Under the pieces are notes generated by a model. The model was not told where the DNA came from and did no database searches. It saw nothing but the letters and a program-made list of their open reading frames with translations. Below, in pieces: positions 1 through 8,427 of a DNA stretch of 64,000 nucleotides; the stretch's first letter is position 1; every line of letters begins with the position of its first letter. Both the position numbers and the translations under genes were made by a program. Origin of the DNA: Streptomyces sp. NBC_01237 (GTDB lineage: Bacteria; Actinomycetota; Actinomycetes; Streptomycetales; Streptomycetaceae); assembly GCF_035917275.1 (NCBI RefSeq), contig NZ_CP108508.1, positions 372,001 through 436,000 of the forward strand, in the 5' to 3' direction.

Positions 1-1
1 C

Positions 2-169
2 TCCGACTACTGGCGAAAGGCAGCAGCCGCACACGAGTTCGGTCACGCACTCGGTTTCTGCCACAAGGGCCAGGACATGAAATCACTCATGACTCCGAAC
101 ATGAGTGAGGTGGCGAGCAATCAGCCAACCGATCATGACCGCAACGCCTACCACAGACTCTGGGGATGA
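2..169 (+). CDS. Zinc metalloprotease, metzincin/matrixin type (C-terminal part, cut by window edge)
   Basis: Open from the left edge; only the last 55 residues are present. The sequence shows HEFGHALGFCH, an exact HExxHxxGxxH zinc site of the metzincin clan: three histidine ligands with the catalytic glutamate. About 13 residues later comes SLMTPNM, which fits the Met-turn expected below the active site in this clan. The protein ends soon after, so this is a short catalytic domain with no C-terminal extension. By family it should be a secreted or surface peptidase, but its signal peptide lies outside the window. The next gene starts 1 base after the stop and appears translationally coupled. 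The fold call is firm; the substrate is unknown. Confidence 0.85.
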   Translation, partial: SDYWRKAAAAHEFGHALGFCHKGQDMKSLMTPNMSEVASNQPTDHDRNAYHRLWG

Positions 170-170
170 G

Positions 171-767
171 ATGCGAATCAGTCGGGGAATCGCCGTGATG
201 GCATCGGCCGCCGCCGTCATGACCGCAACGGGGTACGGCGCGTACCTCGGCCTGGCAGGCTCCGAAGGCTCTGCCAGGGCCGGCCGGTCGGAGTCACTGC
301 GGGTCCCCGACCTTTCCAGGGACGAGTACGTGGCACACGCCGCTCAACTCCTCTTCCACGGCACGGTCATCAGCAGGACCGGCCAGCAGCTCACCGATGA
401 CAACGGCGACATGGAACAGCAATGGCTCGTCGAAGTCGAACGGTCGTTCAAAGGCAACGTCGGCGGAAAAATCGAAGTCAACACCAACGCCTTTCTGGAG
501 TCCGGCAAGGAGCTTCCGGACCCGGGAGTTCCGGCAATGAGGGTCGGCGGCCAGTACGTCTTCGCGGGCGTATGGAACGACGCGGACGGCCGGCTCGAGG
601 TCTACGGCGGCACGGCGGGCATCCACGCCTCAAGAGGACTGGAAAAGCCTGACCCGGGGCCGCGCCTTCGAGGCCCGCAGGAGGGCGACACAGTCGAACA
701 GCGCTGGGCATACGCCGTGGCCCACGCCGGCCCGGCCCCGCACACCTCGTCCGATTCCGACACCTGA
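171..767 (+). CDS. Secreted protein with TIMP/netrin-like (OB-fold) character
   Basis: This 198-residue protein starts at ATG 171, just after the protease stop (TGAGATG), with GGGGA six bases upstream. Residues 1 to about 38 form a signal peptide or anchor with an alanine-rich core. The rest alternates strands in the order FHGTVI, WLVEVERSFKG, KIEVNTN and GGQYVFAGVW, which resembles bacterial TIMP-like domains (FxGxV, then VxxxxKG, then GxxYLVF). The usual cysteines are absent. The start spacing suggests it is co-translated with the metalloprotease and might act as its inhibitor or partner; that role is inference. It could equally be an unrelated secreted OB-fold protein. Confidence 0.6.
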   Translation: MRISRGIAVMASAAAVMTATGYGAYLGLAGSEGSARAGRSESLRVPDLSRDEYVAHAAQLLFHGTVISRTGQQLTDDNGDMEQQWLVEVERSFKGNVGGKIEVNTNAFLESGKELPDPGVPAMRVGGQYVFAGVWNDADGRLEVYGGTAGIHASRGLEKPDPGPRLRGPQEGDTVEQRWAYAVAHAGPAPHTSSDSDT

Positions 768-1292
768 CCTCGCTGCGAGATCCCATCCCGCGTCGCCCGT
801 GCGAGCGGACCGGCGACGTCCCTGCCGCAGGGCGCCGCTCTGCGCACGCCCGCCCATGAGGCAGCCACGGCCGGTTACCCGGCCGCCGATGCCCGCGGTC
901 CGAATGTTCCCGATGTTTCGGGCGAGGTCCCTCTCCGGTGCCGGCCCTCCGGCCCTACTCCTCGCGAAGATCTCCAAAGACGCGCGGCACCCACTGGTCG
1001 AGCTGGGCCCGAAGACCGCCGCCGACGTGACGCCGAACGCCGGCAGCGGTCCGGCGTCGTCACAGCCGTCGAGGTAGTCGACATCAGCCCGGCCGCCAGC
1101 CATCGCGCAACCCGCTCAGCGATTACCGCGGCTGCCCGGTCAAGGTCGATGACGTACTCCATGAGCGGATCGCCCCCACTCCGACGCACTGTTCCACCGA
1201 GGCCGGGCAGTCGGCCCCCACTCCCCCGCGTCGCCGGACTGGGGCCGCCACGCCACCACGACGCCCCCGGGACGTACGGGACGACCCGTCCA
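768..1292. other. Long non-coding stretch before the chitinase promoter
   Basis: I see no convincing gene here. Open frames exist on both strands, but they lack ribosome sites and read as arginine- and proline-rich shadow protein. No strong hairpin directly follows the stop at 767. Confidence 0.5.
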
Positions 1293-1326
1293 TGGTATGG
1301 ACCTATTGACGCATTGGTCCAGACCT
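1293..1326 (+). promoter_or_regulatory. Chitinase-type 12-bp direct repeats
   Basis: Two direct repeats are visible: TGGTATGGACCT at 1293-1304 and TGGTCCAGACCT at 1315-1326. They match at 9 of 12 positions and start 22 bp apart, about two helical turns. The second is the consensus 12-bp repeat known from Streptomyces chitinase promoters and overlaps the core of the DasR-responsive element (TGGTCTAGACCA). Chitin-induced, glucose- and N-acetylglucosamine-responsive control of the downstream gene is inferred from that family knowledge. Confidence 0.8.
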
Positions 1327-1476
1327 TCTACGTTGTGGGGCGTCCTGACCGAAGGCGGTACCCGGCCTCCGGACCGGCTCCGCCTCGCACATCAGCCTGC
1401 CATCGTCCGGTCACCCGCAGGCGCACGCGCACGGTTCATCTCACCCCTGTACCACCCCACCACCGCAGGGAGAACC

Positions 1477-3834
1477 ATGTTCCACAGGCGCAGACCACTT
1501 TTCGGAAAGAGAGCATTTCCCGGGAGGGCAGCGGCACATCCGCCCGGCTCCGGCGGCGCACGACGGCTGCGGCGACGTGTCGCGGTCCTCGGCACCACCC
1601 TGCTGCTGCCGCTCGCGGGGCTCACCGCCCTCGCGGCACCCGCCCACGCGGCCGGTACCCTCACCGCGTCCTTCACCACGCAGGACAACGGCTCCTGGTG
1701 GAAAGGGACGTACATCGTCCGCAACACCGGAACGGCCACGGTCAACGGCTGGACCCTGGAGTTCAACCTGCCGGCCGGGGTGACCCTGTCCGGCAACTAC
1801 AACGGCGACGTGACCGTCTCCGGCCGCCACGTGACCGTCAAGAACGCCTTCTACAACGCCAACGTCCCGGCAGGCAGCACCACCGAACCGTACAGCTACT
1901 GGTTCACGGCGAACGGCACCCCCGGCACCCCGACCGGCTGCACGATCAACGGCGACAAGTGCGACGGCAGCCCCGACGTCCCGCCGACCGCCCCCGGAGC
2001 GCCGAAGGCCACCGCGGTCACCGCACGCACGGTCGCACTGAGCTGGGCCGCCGCCCGCGACGGCGACCACCCCGTGGCCGGCTACGAGGTGCTCAGCGGC
2101 TCGGAGACCGTCGCGACGGCTACCGGCACCTCCGCGACCGTCACCGGCCTGACGCCGGCAACGGACCACACCTTCACCGTGCGGGCCAAGGACATCCGGG
2201 GCAACGTCGGACCGGCCAGTGCCCCGCTGTCGGTCAGGACGGTGGACCCGGCGACCGACCCGACGCCGCCGACAGCTCCTGGCTCCCTCCGCTCCACCGG
2301 CAGGACCGCATCCACCGTCGGCCTGGCGTGGGACAGGTCCACCGACAACGTCGCCGTGGCCGCCTACGACGTCTACCGCGGCGGCACGCTGGTCAAGTCC
2401 GTCGGCGCGGACACCCTGACCGCCACCGTGGAGGGTCTCTCCCCGGCCACCCCGTACACCTTCACCGTCAAGGCCCGGGACACCGCCGACAACTCGTCGC
2501 CCGGCTCCAACGCCCTGACCGTCACCACCGACGACGTGGCCGGCGCGGGCAAACAGCTCAAGGTCGGCTACTACGCTCAGTGGGGCATCTACGGACGCCA
2601 GTACTTCGTGAAGAACCTCGACACCTCCGGTGCCGCGGCCAAGCTGGACGTCATCAACTACTCGTTCGAGAACATCGACCCGAAGAACCTCACCTGCCAG
2701 GCGGGGGTGACCAAGGGGGTCTCCGGCAACCCGCAGGACCCGGACGAGGGCACCGGCGCCGGTGACGCGGACGCGGACTACGCCCGTCCCATGTCCTCCG
2801 CCCAGTCCGTGGACGGCGTCGCGGACGACGGCTGGGGCAAACTGCGCGGCAACTTCAACCAGTTGAAGAAGCTGAAGGCGAAGTACCCCAAGCTGAAGGT
2901 CGTCGTGTCCCTCGGCGGGTGGACGTACTCGAAGTTCTTCTCGGACGCCGCCGCCACGCAACAGTCCCGGGAGAAGTTCGTCAAGTCCTGCATCGACGTA
3001 TGGATCAAGGGTGACCTGCCCGTCTACAACGGCGCGGGCGGGCCGGGCACCGGAGCCGGCATCTTCGACGGCATCGACATCGACTGGGAGTGGCCGGGCT
3101 CCGAGGGCCACCCGGGCAACCACTACGGCCCGCAGGACAAGGGCAACCTGACCGCGCTGCTCGCGGAGTTCCGCAAGCAGCTCGACGCACTCGGCGGCGA
3201 GCACAAGCTGCTCACCGCGTTCACCCCGGCCGACCCGGCGAAGATCGAGGCCGGCTGGGACCTCAGCCGCATCTTCGAGTCCCTCGACTACGCCAACGTG
3301 CAGGGGTACGACTTCCACGGCGCGGGCAGCGACAACTCCTGGGAGCCGAACCGCGTAGGCCACGCGTCCAACCTCTACACGGACGGCCAGGACCCGTACA
3401 CGTTCCACTTCAGCGTCGAGAACGCCATCAACGCCTACCTCGGCGCCGGGGTCAACCCCCGCAAGCTGACCGTGGGCTTCCCCTTCTACGGGCGCGGCTG
3501 GCAGGGCGTCGCCGACGGCGGCGTCAACGGTGAGTGGCAGAGCGCGAGCGGAGCCGCACCCGGCCAGTTCGACACCGAGGCCGGCGTCAGGGGCTACAAC
3601 AACCTGATCACCAGCTTCCCGAACATGACCGTCCGCCACGACGAGCAGTCGGTGTCGACGTACGGCTACACCGGGCCCAACGGCCAGTGGTGGTCCTTCG
3701 ACGACGCCTGGTCGATCGCCAAGAAGACCGCCTGGGTCAAGTCCAAGGGGCTGCTGGGCGGCTTCGTCTGGGAGATGTCCGGCGACACCGCGAACGGACA
3801 GCTGATGACCGCGTTGGACAACGGGCTCACATAG
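1477..3834 (+). CDS. Secreted chitinase, CBM2-FnIII-FnIII-GH18
   Basis: This 785-residue enzyme starts at ATG 1477 with GGGAG seven bases upstream. A long basic N-region and hydrophobic core form a signal peptide ending near APAHA (about residue 58). Then come a CBM2 cellulose/chitin-binding domain (about 60-160, tryptophan-rich), two fibronectin type III modules (about 168-255 and 263-350) and a GH18 barrel to the end. The catalytic motif DGIDIDWE spans residues 531-538, with Glu538 as acid/base. It hydrolyses beta-1,4 GlcNAc links of chitin outside the cell. The repeats at 1293-1326 and the terminator at 3847 indicate a single-gene transcript. Confidence 0.97.
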   Translation: MFHRRRPLFGKRAFPGRAAAHPPGSGGARRLRRRVAVLGTTLLLPLAGLTALAAPAHAAGTLTASFTTQDNGSWWKGTYIVRNTGTATVNGWTLEFNLPAGVTLSGNYNGDVTVSGRHVTVKNAFYNANVPAGSTTEPYSYWFTANGTPGTPTGCTINGDKCDGSPDVPPTAPGAPKATAVTARTVALSWAAARDGDHPVAGYEVLSGSETVATATGTSATVTGLTPATDHTFTVRAKDIRGNVGPASAPLSVRTVDPATDPTPPTAPGSLRSTGRTASTVGLAWDRSTDNVAVAAYDVYRGGTLVKSVGADTLTATVEGLSPATPYTFTVKARDTADNSSPGSNALTVTTDDVAGAGKQLKVGYYAQWGIYGRQYFVKNLDTSGAAAKLDVINYSFENIDPKNLTCQAGVTKGVSGNPQDPDEGTGAGDADADYARPMSSAQSVDGVADDGWGKLRGNFNQLKKLKAKYPKLKVVVSLGGWTYSKFFSDAAATQQSREKFVKSCIDVWIKGDLPVYNGAGGPGTGAGIFDGIDIDWEWPGSEGHPGNHYGPQDKGNLTALLAEFRKQLDALGGEHKLLTAFTPADPAKIEAGWDLSRIFESLDYANVQGYDFHGAGSDNSWEPNRVGHASNLYTDGQDPYTFHFSVENAINAYLGAGVNPRKLTVGFPFYGRGWQGVADGGVNGEWQSASGAAPGQFDTEAGVRGYNNLITSFPNMTVRHDEQSVSTYGYTGPNGQWWSFDDAWSIAKKTAWVKSKGLLGGFVWEMSGDTANGQLMTALDNGLT

Positions 3835-3846
3835 TGGAGTGACGCC

Positions 3847-3874
3847 GCACGGCCCGGGTTCCGCCGGGCCGTGC
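3847..3874 (+). terminator. Rho-independent-like terminator after the chitinase
   Basis: Perfect 11-bp inverted repeat GCACGGCCCGG / CCGGGCCGTGC around a 6-base loop, 12 bases after the chitinase stop. There is no T-run, as is common in Streptomyces. Confidence 0.8.
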
Positions 3875-4024
3875 ACCGGGCCCGGGCGTGGCCGGCGGAC
3901 CCCGCCCGGGTCGTTCGCCGCTCACGGCCGGCCCACCGCCCCGGCTGTTCACTACGTGTCCTGCCGGGCGTCGGGCCGTTAGGAGGAACGGGCGTGATCG
4001 GCGTCCCCGGCGAAAGGATGCTTG

Positions 4025-4339
4025 ATGCCCACGAAGCGCGTTGGCCACCGTCTGGTGGTGCTGTCGGCCACGGCCGCCGCATGCACCGGCGCCATGACTG
4101 CCCCGGCCGTGGCGAGCGAGAACATTCTCGCGGCCGGCAATGGCGCATACGGCAACACGATGATCAACATGCACAGGGAAGTCACGGCGGCCGGTGAGAC
4201 AGCTCACGGCAGCGGGGTGGCCGGCAGTCTCGTCCAACTGCCGGTGAACCGACCCGAGAACGGCGGTGGCGGTGGCAGTCTCCTGTTCTCCGACCGTGAG
4301 TGGAAGACCGCGGTCACCGCGGTGGTCTGGGAGCGGTGA
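4025..4339 (+). CDS. Small secreted chaplin-like peptide, probably the 5' part of a split gene
   Basis: This 104-residue product starts at ATG 4025 with GAAAGGA upstream. It has an alanine-rich signal peptide (cleavage near AVASE, about residue 30). The mature part has the pattern NILxxGNxxYGNT ... GSGVAGSLVQLPVNRP, resembling short chaplin-like or other secreted peptides of Streptomyces and partly matching the gene at 43893. The tail reads SLLFSDREWKTAVTAV, the usual beginning of a peptidase-S74 (tail-fibre chaperone) domain, and then stops. The missing rest of that domain lies downstream in another frame, so this is probably the front half of one broken or frame-shifted gene. Confidence 0.6.
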   Translation: MPTKRVGHRLVVLSATAAACTGAMTAPAVASENILAAGNGAYGNTMINMHREVTAAGETAHGSGVAGSLVQLPVNRPENGGGGGSLLFSDREWKTAVTAVVWER

Positions 4340-4788
4340 GCGGCTTGCGGTTGAGGGCGCTCCTGGCCAGGATCCGGACGCCGGTCGCGGTCAAGGAGCG
4401 CCGTCGGCAGGGTGTTTCCGCGGCCGGGTCGGCCTCCGGCGCGGTGTCGGGGGCGGTGTGCGGCAGCGAGCCGGTCAACGGCTACCGAGTACTCGAACAA
4501 GTGGTGCAACTGCCCGTCAGCACATGGAGGTATCACTGGGACCCGCCGCACGTACGGCATTTGGGCCCCATGGCACAGGACTGGTGGAAAGCCTTCAACG
4601 TGGGTGAGAACGACAGGACGATCTGCTGCACCGACGCCAACGGAGTGGCCCTCGTCGCGATCCAGGCCCTGCACCGGGAACTCACCGAACTCCGGAGCGA
4701 AGTCGCAGCCCTGCGGGCCCAGGCTCCCCAGCACCCCTCCCCCACACCGGCGGAACCCGATCCGCCTTCGCGTCCCCGGCAGTCCTGA
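4300..4788 (+). pseudogene. Peptidase S74 / endosialidase-type chaperone domain, displaced C-terminal half
   Basis: In this frame the segment from about 4474 reads VLEQVVQLPVSTWRY, then RHLGPMAQDWWKAF, then DANGVALVAIQALHREL and a leucine-heptad coiled-coil tail. This is the standard layout of the S74 intramolecular chaperone domain found at the C-terminus of tail fibres and some actinobacterial surface proteins. The expected N-terminal strand of the domain (SDREWKTAVTAV) ends at about 4324 in the other frame. Joining 4324 to 4474 would restore a continuous domain, so about 149 bases look inserted, shifting the frame. There is no good ribosome site at 4300. It may be a pseudogene; a sequencing or assembly artefact is also possible. 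Confidence 0.65.
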
Positions 4789-4827
4789 GGCAGTTCGGGC
4801 CGCATGCCCCTGATGGACGGGGCATGC

Positions 4828-5640
4828 CTACCCGGCGCCGCAGTCGGCGCCGTCCCCGTCCGGACCGGGCGTGTCCTGCCCCAGGCCCCGGCGGATCGCG
4901 ATCTCCACGGGTGAGTACGCGCCGTCGGTCCGCTCCAGTGCGTACGGCGCCGACGGCATCAGTGGCGGCTGGGCCATGAAGCGCGGTCGCACGCCGTGGT
5001 GCGGTTGCGCCGCGTGCACCAGGAACGGATGGCACAGGAAGACGTCGCCCGGGGAGCCGGTGGCGAGGGCGAGCGGCCGGTGGTCGGACGCCGCCACCAG
5101 ATCGGGCGCAAGGGTCAGCCCGCTCGCCCCGTCCTCCCCGTACTTCTCCAGCACCTTCGGTACGTCGAGGTGTGAGCCGACCCGGATCCGCGTCGGGGCG
5201 TCGTCCTCACCGACCTCGCTGAACAGGAACAGCATCAGCAGCGCCCGGCCCCGGGAGCGCAGATTCGTGAAGTACCAGCTCTCGCCCTCCGGCAGATAGC
5301 TCCCCTCGATGTGCCAGCCCGCGTCGTCAGGCTCCTCCTCGTGCGGGAAGCGCAGCGGAAACGTGCCCAGCGAGTAGCGCGGCTCCCAGCACCCCGCGCC
5401 GACGAGCAGATCGTACGCGCGTTGCAGGAAAGGGGAGTTGGGTGCGGCGGCGAACGGTCCCTGCGCCATGCCGGCCACCCAGTGCACGGGCTGCGCCCAC
5501 GTCGCCGGATCGTCCGGGTCGCAGCCTGTCTCCCGCCACAGCAGCCGCGCGCAGTCCGCGGCCACGCGCGGTGCGACGGCGCCCTCCAACTTCACGAAGC
5601 CGTCGCGGAGGAATCGGGATACCAAGGTCGTGTCGTCCAT
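4828..5640 (-). CDS. Phytanoyl-CoA dioxygenase (PhyH)-like Fe(II)/2-oxoglutarate oxygenase
   Basis: This is a 270-residue protein starting at the ATG of MDDTTLV; a start seven codons upstream is less likely. The order of motifs fits the PhyH double-stranded beta-helix: an N-terminal helix FLRDGFVKLEGAV, the metal region WHIEGSY, then GDVFLCHPFLVHAA carrying the distal histidine, followed by the RPRF arginine expected to hold 2-oxoglutarate. The usual HxD is HIE here, so an atypical acidic ligand is possible. Members hydroxylate small molecules or modify antibiotics. It stands alone between unrelated genes, so the substrate cannot be inferred. Confidence 0.75.
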   Translation of the reverse strand: MDDTTLVSRFLRDGFVKLEGAVAPRVAADCARLLWRETGCDPDDPATWAQPVHWVAGMAQGPFAAAPNSPFLQRAYDLLVGAGCWEPRYSLGTFPLRFPHEEEPDDAGWHIEGSYLPEGESWYFTNLRSRGRALLMLFLFSEVGEDDAPTRIRVGSHLDVPKVLEKYGEDGASGLTLAPDLVAASDHRPLALATGSPGDVFLCHPFLVHAAQPHHGVRPRFMAQPPLMPSAPYALERTDGAYSPVEIAIRRGLGQDTPGPDGDGADCGAG

Positions 5641-5975
5641 GCCCCCATCGTGCGGTGGCACCGGTCCTGGTCACCCGACCTTCTCCGCACCGCTTCTATC
5701 GGGCTCACCGGGCTCTTCTGCCCCTTCCTTCCGCTTCCCTCCTCCTTCCGAACCACTTGCTCCGCCTCCGCTGTCCACATTCGGTTAGGTTGTCCGAGTG
5801 ATACAGCGACTTTCCCATGGGCACGGAGCCTTCGCATGCGCCGGCCGCCACGGGGAGAGGTCCGGGGAGGACGAGGAGCTCTCCCGGGCGATCGTCCAGG
5901 ACCTGAGGCAGGCCGGTCCACGCCACGACCGGCTCGCCTCCGAGCAGCGCAGCACCTCACCAGGATCGGCATCGA
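5641..5975. other. Intergenic region with a weak small frame
   Basis: No recognised gene. A GTG-started 77-codon frame at 5798-6031 on the plus strand has no clear ribosome site and overlaps the next gene, so I do not call it. The region probably holds the promoters of the two flanking divergent genes. Confidence 0.4.
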
Positions 5976-6281
5976 ATGGACGACATGAGCTCCCAGGGCG
6001 AGGAACACGAAGAACAGCTCGCGGCACCTGAGGTCAATGTCGAGCCTGACGGGCGTCTGACCGTTCCCGCGGAACACGTCACCGCGCTCCTGCGGTCCAT
6101 CGCCCGCTCCTGGCAGGCCGGTGCCCACGACGGCGTCCCCGTGATGACCACAGAGAACGGACCGGGAATCAGCCTCGAACCCGTGACCGTCCGCTCCCTC
6201 GCCGATGTCCTCGACAACATCGCCAACCAACTCGACGTCCAGTACATCCACATCACCACCCACACCGCGCACACCGACTAG
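5976..6281 (+). CDS. Hypothetical acidic small protein
   Basis: This 101-residue frame starts at ATG 5976 (an alternative ATG is at 5985), with CAGGA upstream. It has an acidic N-terminus and then a compact predicted helix-strand region (VPAEHVTALLRSIARSW, VRSLADVLDNIANQLD), with no signal peptide or membrane segment. I do not recognise a family. It is followed at once by a remnant of an ABC1 kinase, so it may belong to an older, now degraded, locus. Confidence 0.55.
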   Translation: MDDMSSQGEEHEEQLAAPEVNVEPDGRLTVPAEHVTALLRSIARSWQAGAHDGVPVMTTENGPGISLEPVTVRSLADVLDNIANQLDVQYIHITTHTAHTD

Positions 6282-6288
6282 TCGCCGG

Positions 6289-6713
6289 GTGGAGGCCAAC
6301 GTCAGCAGGAGCCTCGTCCTGGCCCTGCTCAATGTGGCGGCCAACGACGGCACGGGCCTGGCGAAGACCTGGACCGAGAGGGGGCACCCCACTCCCTGGG
6401 CCGACCTGGCGGGCTTCCGCACCGACGTGGCCGCCCTCGTCCCGAAGGTCACCTCCGCCTCGCTGGAGGAACTCAACTTCGGCGTCACCCTCACCGCCGT
6501 CCTCACCCATGCCACCCGGCGCGGTATCCAGTCCAGCCCCGTCATCGCCCTCCTCGGAAAGTCCTTCGCCGACCTCGAAGGATCCGTCCGCCATCTGTGC
6601 CCCGAACTGTCCATCACGGACGTCTTCGAGGAGAACCTGCGCACCATCATGTTCGGCCTCGCCCAGGAAACCCGTGAGGGCACCGGACCGTCCCGTGAAC
6701 CCGGAGGTCGCCG
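6289..6713 (+). pseudogene. C-terminal remnant of an ABC1/UbiB-AarF family atypical kinase
   Basis: From a GTG at 6289 the frame reads like the tail of an ABC1 (AarF/UbiB) kinase: DLAGFRTDVAALV, then SLEELNFGVTLTAVLTHATRRGI, then ALLGKSFADLEGSVRHLCPEL. This is the helical region after the kinase core, with the conserved ALLGK...LEG element. The kinase core (KxGQ motif, AxxxQxH, catalytic Asp region) is missing upstream. The frame runs on into the convergent gene at 6714, so the natural stop seems lost too. I read it as a truncated pseudogene. A short expressed protein starting at 6289 cannot be excluded. Confidence 0.55.
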
Positions 6714-8066
6714 TCACGGCTTCAGCTTGTCGGCCTCCCGGACTCTGTGCAGGTGGATGACGACGTCGAAGGACTTGGCGAGGGCGACGTCGCTCGGTTC
6801 TGCGGGGAACTGGGTGCCGAGGCTGAGCGTGGGCCTGGCCGTGTTCAGCCAGGCGCGTGCGCGGGCCGGGGCATGGCGGACGTCGAGGTAGAAGTTCCGG
6901 TGGCGGACCTGGTCGAGGGTGTGCTCGTTCCTGCCGGGGCCCGCGGCCCCCACCGTGAACTTCTTCCAGTCGCCGCCGAGGGCGGTGTCCTTCGACAGGA
7001 AGGAGCCCTCATTGAAGGTGAAGCCGATGGGGAGGTAGTTCCTGCCCATCGTGTCGCGCAGGAAGGATCCCTGTGTCTTGGGGTACATCGCGGGGTCACC
7101 GGCCCTGTAACCGACATGGTCGTTGTGTGCCGACAGCAGCACCTTGCTGCCGGTCTGCCGCTGCCACCAGGTGACGTTCTGGGCCATCACCTGATCGCGG
7201 AAACGCTGCGAGGCGGCCACCGAGTCCGGGTCGGTGACGTCGATCGTGAGGAACTCGGTGGTCTGGGCGATCGACCGGGCGTTCTGCTCGGCCCACACGA
7301 ACGCCTCGTCGCCGGACCCCTTTTGGCTGCTGACCAGTTCGAGGGCCTGCTGGGCCCTGGCGGCGAGCTGCTGCCGTTCCGCCAGCGGCTTGCCCAGGTA
7401 GGCGAAGACGTCGTCGATCGGGCGCAGGCCGGCGTAGAGCTCGTTGAGCCGTGGCAGCGCCGCCGGGTGATTGCGCTGCACATAGCCGGTCACCCGGCCG
7501 AAGAACTCGTCGCTCAGTGTGGGAGCGCCGAGGTCATTGCCCATGAAATGGACAGGGCGGCCGGGGTGGCTGCGGTTGTGCTCCCGCATCCACTCAAGAA
7601 GGCTCACGAACTCCTCGCGCTCCCAGGGGGAGTTGCCCAGCGTCTCCTTGGCGATGCTGCGGGCGTCGCCCTTGCCGGTCTGGAGATAGTCGTCGATCCG
7701 GAGCCCTGCGGACCAGCTCATCTCCAGGGAGAAAGTGGTGAAACCCTTCTTCTCCACGAGGTAGCGGAAGACCCGCTCCTTCATGGTGAAGAACTCATGG
7801 GAGCCATGAGTGGCCTCGCCGAGGCCGACGACTTCGGCGTTGCCGATCATCGCGGCCAGGGCACGCAGGTCGGCCGTGTCTCCCCCGGGCTCCGTCGAGC
7901 GCAGCGGATGGGCCGCCCGCTCCAGCGCGCGGACCGCGCTCTGCTTCCCCTCAGCCCCGTCGGCCGGTGCGGCTTGGACCGCCACAGGAACGAGGACCGC
8001 TCCCGTCGCCACCACCGCGGTGGCCAGCAGTCCCCGTCGGCTGATGTACTTCCTGCGCCTGTCCAT
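6714..8066 (-). CDS. Erythromycin esterase family hydrolase, Tat-exported
   Basis: This 450-residue protein starts at the ATG of MDRRRKYIS with GAGGGG upstream. The N-terminus SRRGLLATA followed by a hydrophobic stretch is a Tat signal, so the protein is exported. The body has family marks: GLGEATHGSHEFFTMKERVFRYLVE with the catalytic histidine region, FSLEMSW, VHFMGNDLG, and SAHNDHVGY near residue 320. The family includes EreA/EreB, which open macrolide lactones, but most actinobacterial members have no shown drug activity. The Tat export and lone position make a general extracytoplasmic esterase as likely as a resistance enzyme. Confidence 0.85.
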   Translation of the reverse strand: MDRRRKYISRRGLLATAVVATGAVLVPVAVQAAPADGAEGKQSAVRALERAAHPLRSTEPGGDTADLRALAAMIGNAEVVGLGEATHGSHEFFTMKERVFRYLVEKKGFTTFSLEMSWSAGLRIDDYLQTGKGDARSIAKETLGNSPWEREEFVSLLEWMREHNRSHPGRPVHFMGNDLGAPTLSDEFFGRVTGYVQRNHPAALPRLNELYAGLRPIDDVFAYLGKPLAERQQLAARAQQALELVSSQKGSGDEAFVWAEQNARSIAQTTEFLTIDVTDPDSVAASQRFRDQVMAQNVTWWQRQTGSKVLLSAHNDHVGYRAGDPAMYPKTQGSFLRDTMGRNYLPIGFTFNEGSFLSKDTALGGDWKKFTVGAAGPGRNEHTLDQVRHRNFYLDVRHAPARARAWLNTARPTLSLGTQFPAEPSDVALAKSFDVVIHLHRVREADKLKP

Positions 8067-8427
8067 GGTGTTCTGCCCCTCAACTTGTGCCGTGCAACCT
8101 GAGAGAATCGTCGCCCTCGATGCCATGGCCACGTAAGGGAGCCTGCTTCCGAAACGTCAGGGGGCTAGCCCCCCTCTCGGAGGTTCAGCGGACAGCATGG
8201 ACGGACATCGTTACGGGCCCGGACATGCGCCGATCAGCCGCCGGCGATAGGGGTGCGGCGCTCGCGTGACACCGGCCGCAGCCGGTCGGTGAACCGCGGA
8301 ACCGTGCCGCGCGGCGTGACCCCGGCAGCATCGCCCGGGGTCACGTGGCTGTCGGCGGAACGGACCGATCGGCCGCCTCGCGCGCCCCTCGGCGTAGCCC
8401 GGTGGCGGGCTTCCGTCCGGTGACTCC
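8067..8427. other. Intergenic region between tandem leftward genes
   Basis: No gene seen. It contains a 14-bp palindrome GGGGGCTAGCCCCC at 8160-8173 and the strong hairpin at 8315-8345 listed separately. The promoter of the esterase gene should lie near 8070-8160. Confidence 0.5.
8315..8345 (-). terminator. Terminator at the end of the kynurenine operon
   Basis: Perfect 11-bp inverted repeat CGTGACCCCGG / CCGGGGTCACG with a 9-base loop, 83 bases downstream of the permease stop on the minus strand. Confidence 0.75.

Noticed and set aside
1441..3876. 811-codon open frame antisense to the chitinase
   Set aside because: High-GC shadow of the true gene: valine/glycine-rich, no domain, no ribosome site, and the sense strand holds a complete GH18 chitinase.
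5798..6031. 77-codon GTG-started frame
   Set aside because: No ribosome site, no family resemblance, overlaps the better supported gene at 5976.
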